This document shows, piece after piece, positions 5,190-5,649 of a stretch of 5,649 bases of DNA. A program made the translations under genes and the position numbers. The number at the start of each line of letters is the position of its first letter. The stretch's first letter is position 1. The stretch spans positions 1 through 5,649 of the forward strand of contig JAGNNG010000155.1 in NCBI GenBank assembly GCA_017990795.1, in the 5' to 3' direction. Below the pieces are notes generated by a model, which saw nothing but the letters and a program-made list of their open reading frames with translations, ran no database searches and had not been told where the DNA came from. The DNA is from Deltaproteobacteria bacterium (GTDB taxonomy: Bacteria > Myxococcota_A > Polyangia > Palsa-1104 > JAEUJZ01).

Positions 5190-5649
5190 ATGCTGCTGTT
5201 CTCCCCGCTGACCGTCGGTCCGCTGACCCTTCCCAATCGCATCGTGCTGCCGGCCATGGTAACGCGCCTGTCGGGCAGCGATGGTCACGTCAATCCGGAC
5301 ATCACCGACCGCTACGTCCGCTTTGCCCAAGGTGAGCCCGGCCTGATGGTGATCGAGGCCATGGGCGTCAGCACCGCCAAGTCCGGCCCACTTTTGCGCA
5401 TCGGCAGCGACGAGTTTTTGCCCGGCCTTACGCAGCTGACCCAGCGCCTACATGACACCTCGCCAGGTCGCGTCGTGCCGCAGATCATTCACTTCCTAAA
5501 GATTGCGCGCAGCGGCTATCGCCAGACCATCGCCGACCTCAGCATCCCCGAGATCAAAGACCTCGTTTCCCAGTTTGCTCAGGCCGCCGTGCGCGCCCGT
5601 CGTGCTGGCTTTGATGGTGTCGAGCTGCACATGGCCCACGCCTATACCC
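5190..5649 (+). CDS. NADH:flavin oxidoreductase / Old Yellow Enzyme family, C-terminus cut by window edge
   Basis: From ATG 5190 the frame stays open to the window end (153 residues). The N-terminus LFSPLTVGPLTLPNRIVLPA opens the FMN-binding TIM barrel typical of Old Yellow Enzyme and 2,4-dienoyl-CoA reductase proteins, which reduce activated C=C bonds using FMN and NAD(P)H. GLMVIEAMG (51-59) fits the strand usually reading GLIxxE. Gln98 in PQIIH matches the FMN-contacting glutamine. ELHMAH (145-150) supplies the His-x-x-His pair that binds substrate in YqjM-type enzymes. The usual HAGR after the glutamine is replaced by HFLK followed by ARSGYRQ, so it belongs to a less common branch. Whether the gene is a short (about 350-400) or long (about 650, Fe-S containing) member cannot be seen. 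It starts 40 bases after the barrel gene on the same strand and may be co-transcribed. Confidence 0.93.
   Translation, partial: MLLFSPLTVGPLTLPNRIVLPAMVTRLSGSDGHVNPDITDRYVRFAQGEPGLMVIEAMGVSTAKSGPLLRIGSDEFLPGLTQLTQRLHDTSPGRVVPQIIHFLKIARSGYRQTIADLSIPEIKDLVSQFAQAAVRARRAGFDGVELHMAHAYT

Overview
The base composition is GC-rich and coding density is high. This, with a very large multiheme c-type cytochrome beside an outer-membrane beta-barrel, suggests a Gram-negative bacterium with a strong respiratory or extracellular electron-transfer lifestyle. A member of the Myxococcota or another former deltaproteobacterial lineage fits best. That placement is inferred from style and gene content, not from a phylogenetic marker.

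Layout. (1) Positions 1-661, minus strand: the first 220 residues of a crotonase-superfamily (enoyl-CoA hydratase/isomerase) protein, cut by the window edge. (2) 662-857: a divergent intergenic region with an AT-rich block that can be read as a promoter for the minus-strand gene, and a small palindrome beside a TATGAT box upstream of the plus-strand genes. (3) 858-3305, plus strand: an exported 815-residue c-type cytochrome with 30 heme-binding motifs (28 CXXCH and 2 CX4CH). The motifs fall exactly into ten consecutive three-heme modules. (4) 3302-5149, plus strand: a 615-residue protein with a signal peptide and an outer-membrane beta-barrel C-terminus. It overlaps the cytochrome gene by four bases (ATGA). 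(5) 5150-5189: a short spacer with a hairpin. (6) From 5190 to the window end, plus strand: the N-terminal 153 residues of an Old Yellow Enzyme/2,4-dienoyl-CoA reductase-type flavoprotein, also cut by the window edge.

How the genes may work together. The central pair looks like a two-gene operon for a porin-cytochrome conduit. The barrel would hold a passage through the outer membrane and the cytochrome would supply the electron wire. MtrAB of Shewanella and the Geobacter porin-cytochrome systems are known examples of this principle, but here one polypeptide carries 30 hemes instead of about ten. The assignment to electron transfer across the outer membrane is inference: the barrel has no residue motif that proves a cytochrome partner. 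The flanking crotonase and flavin reductase families are typical of acyl-CoA or enoate metabolism. Nothing seen in the window links them functionally to the cytochrome pair.
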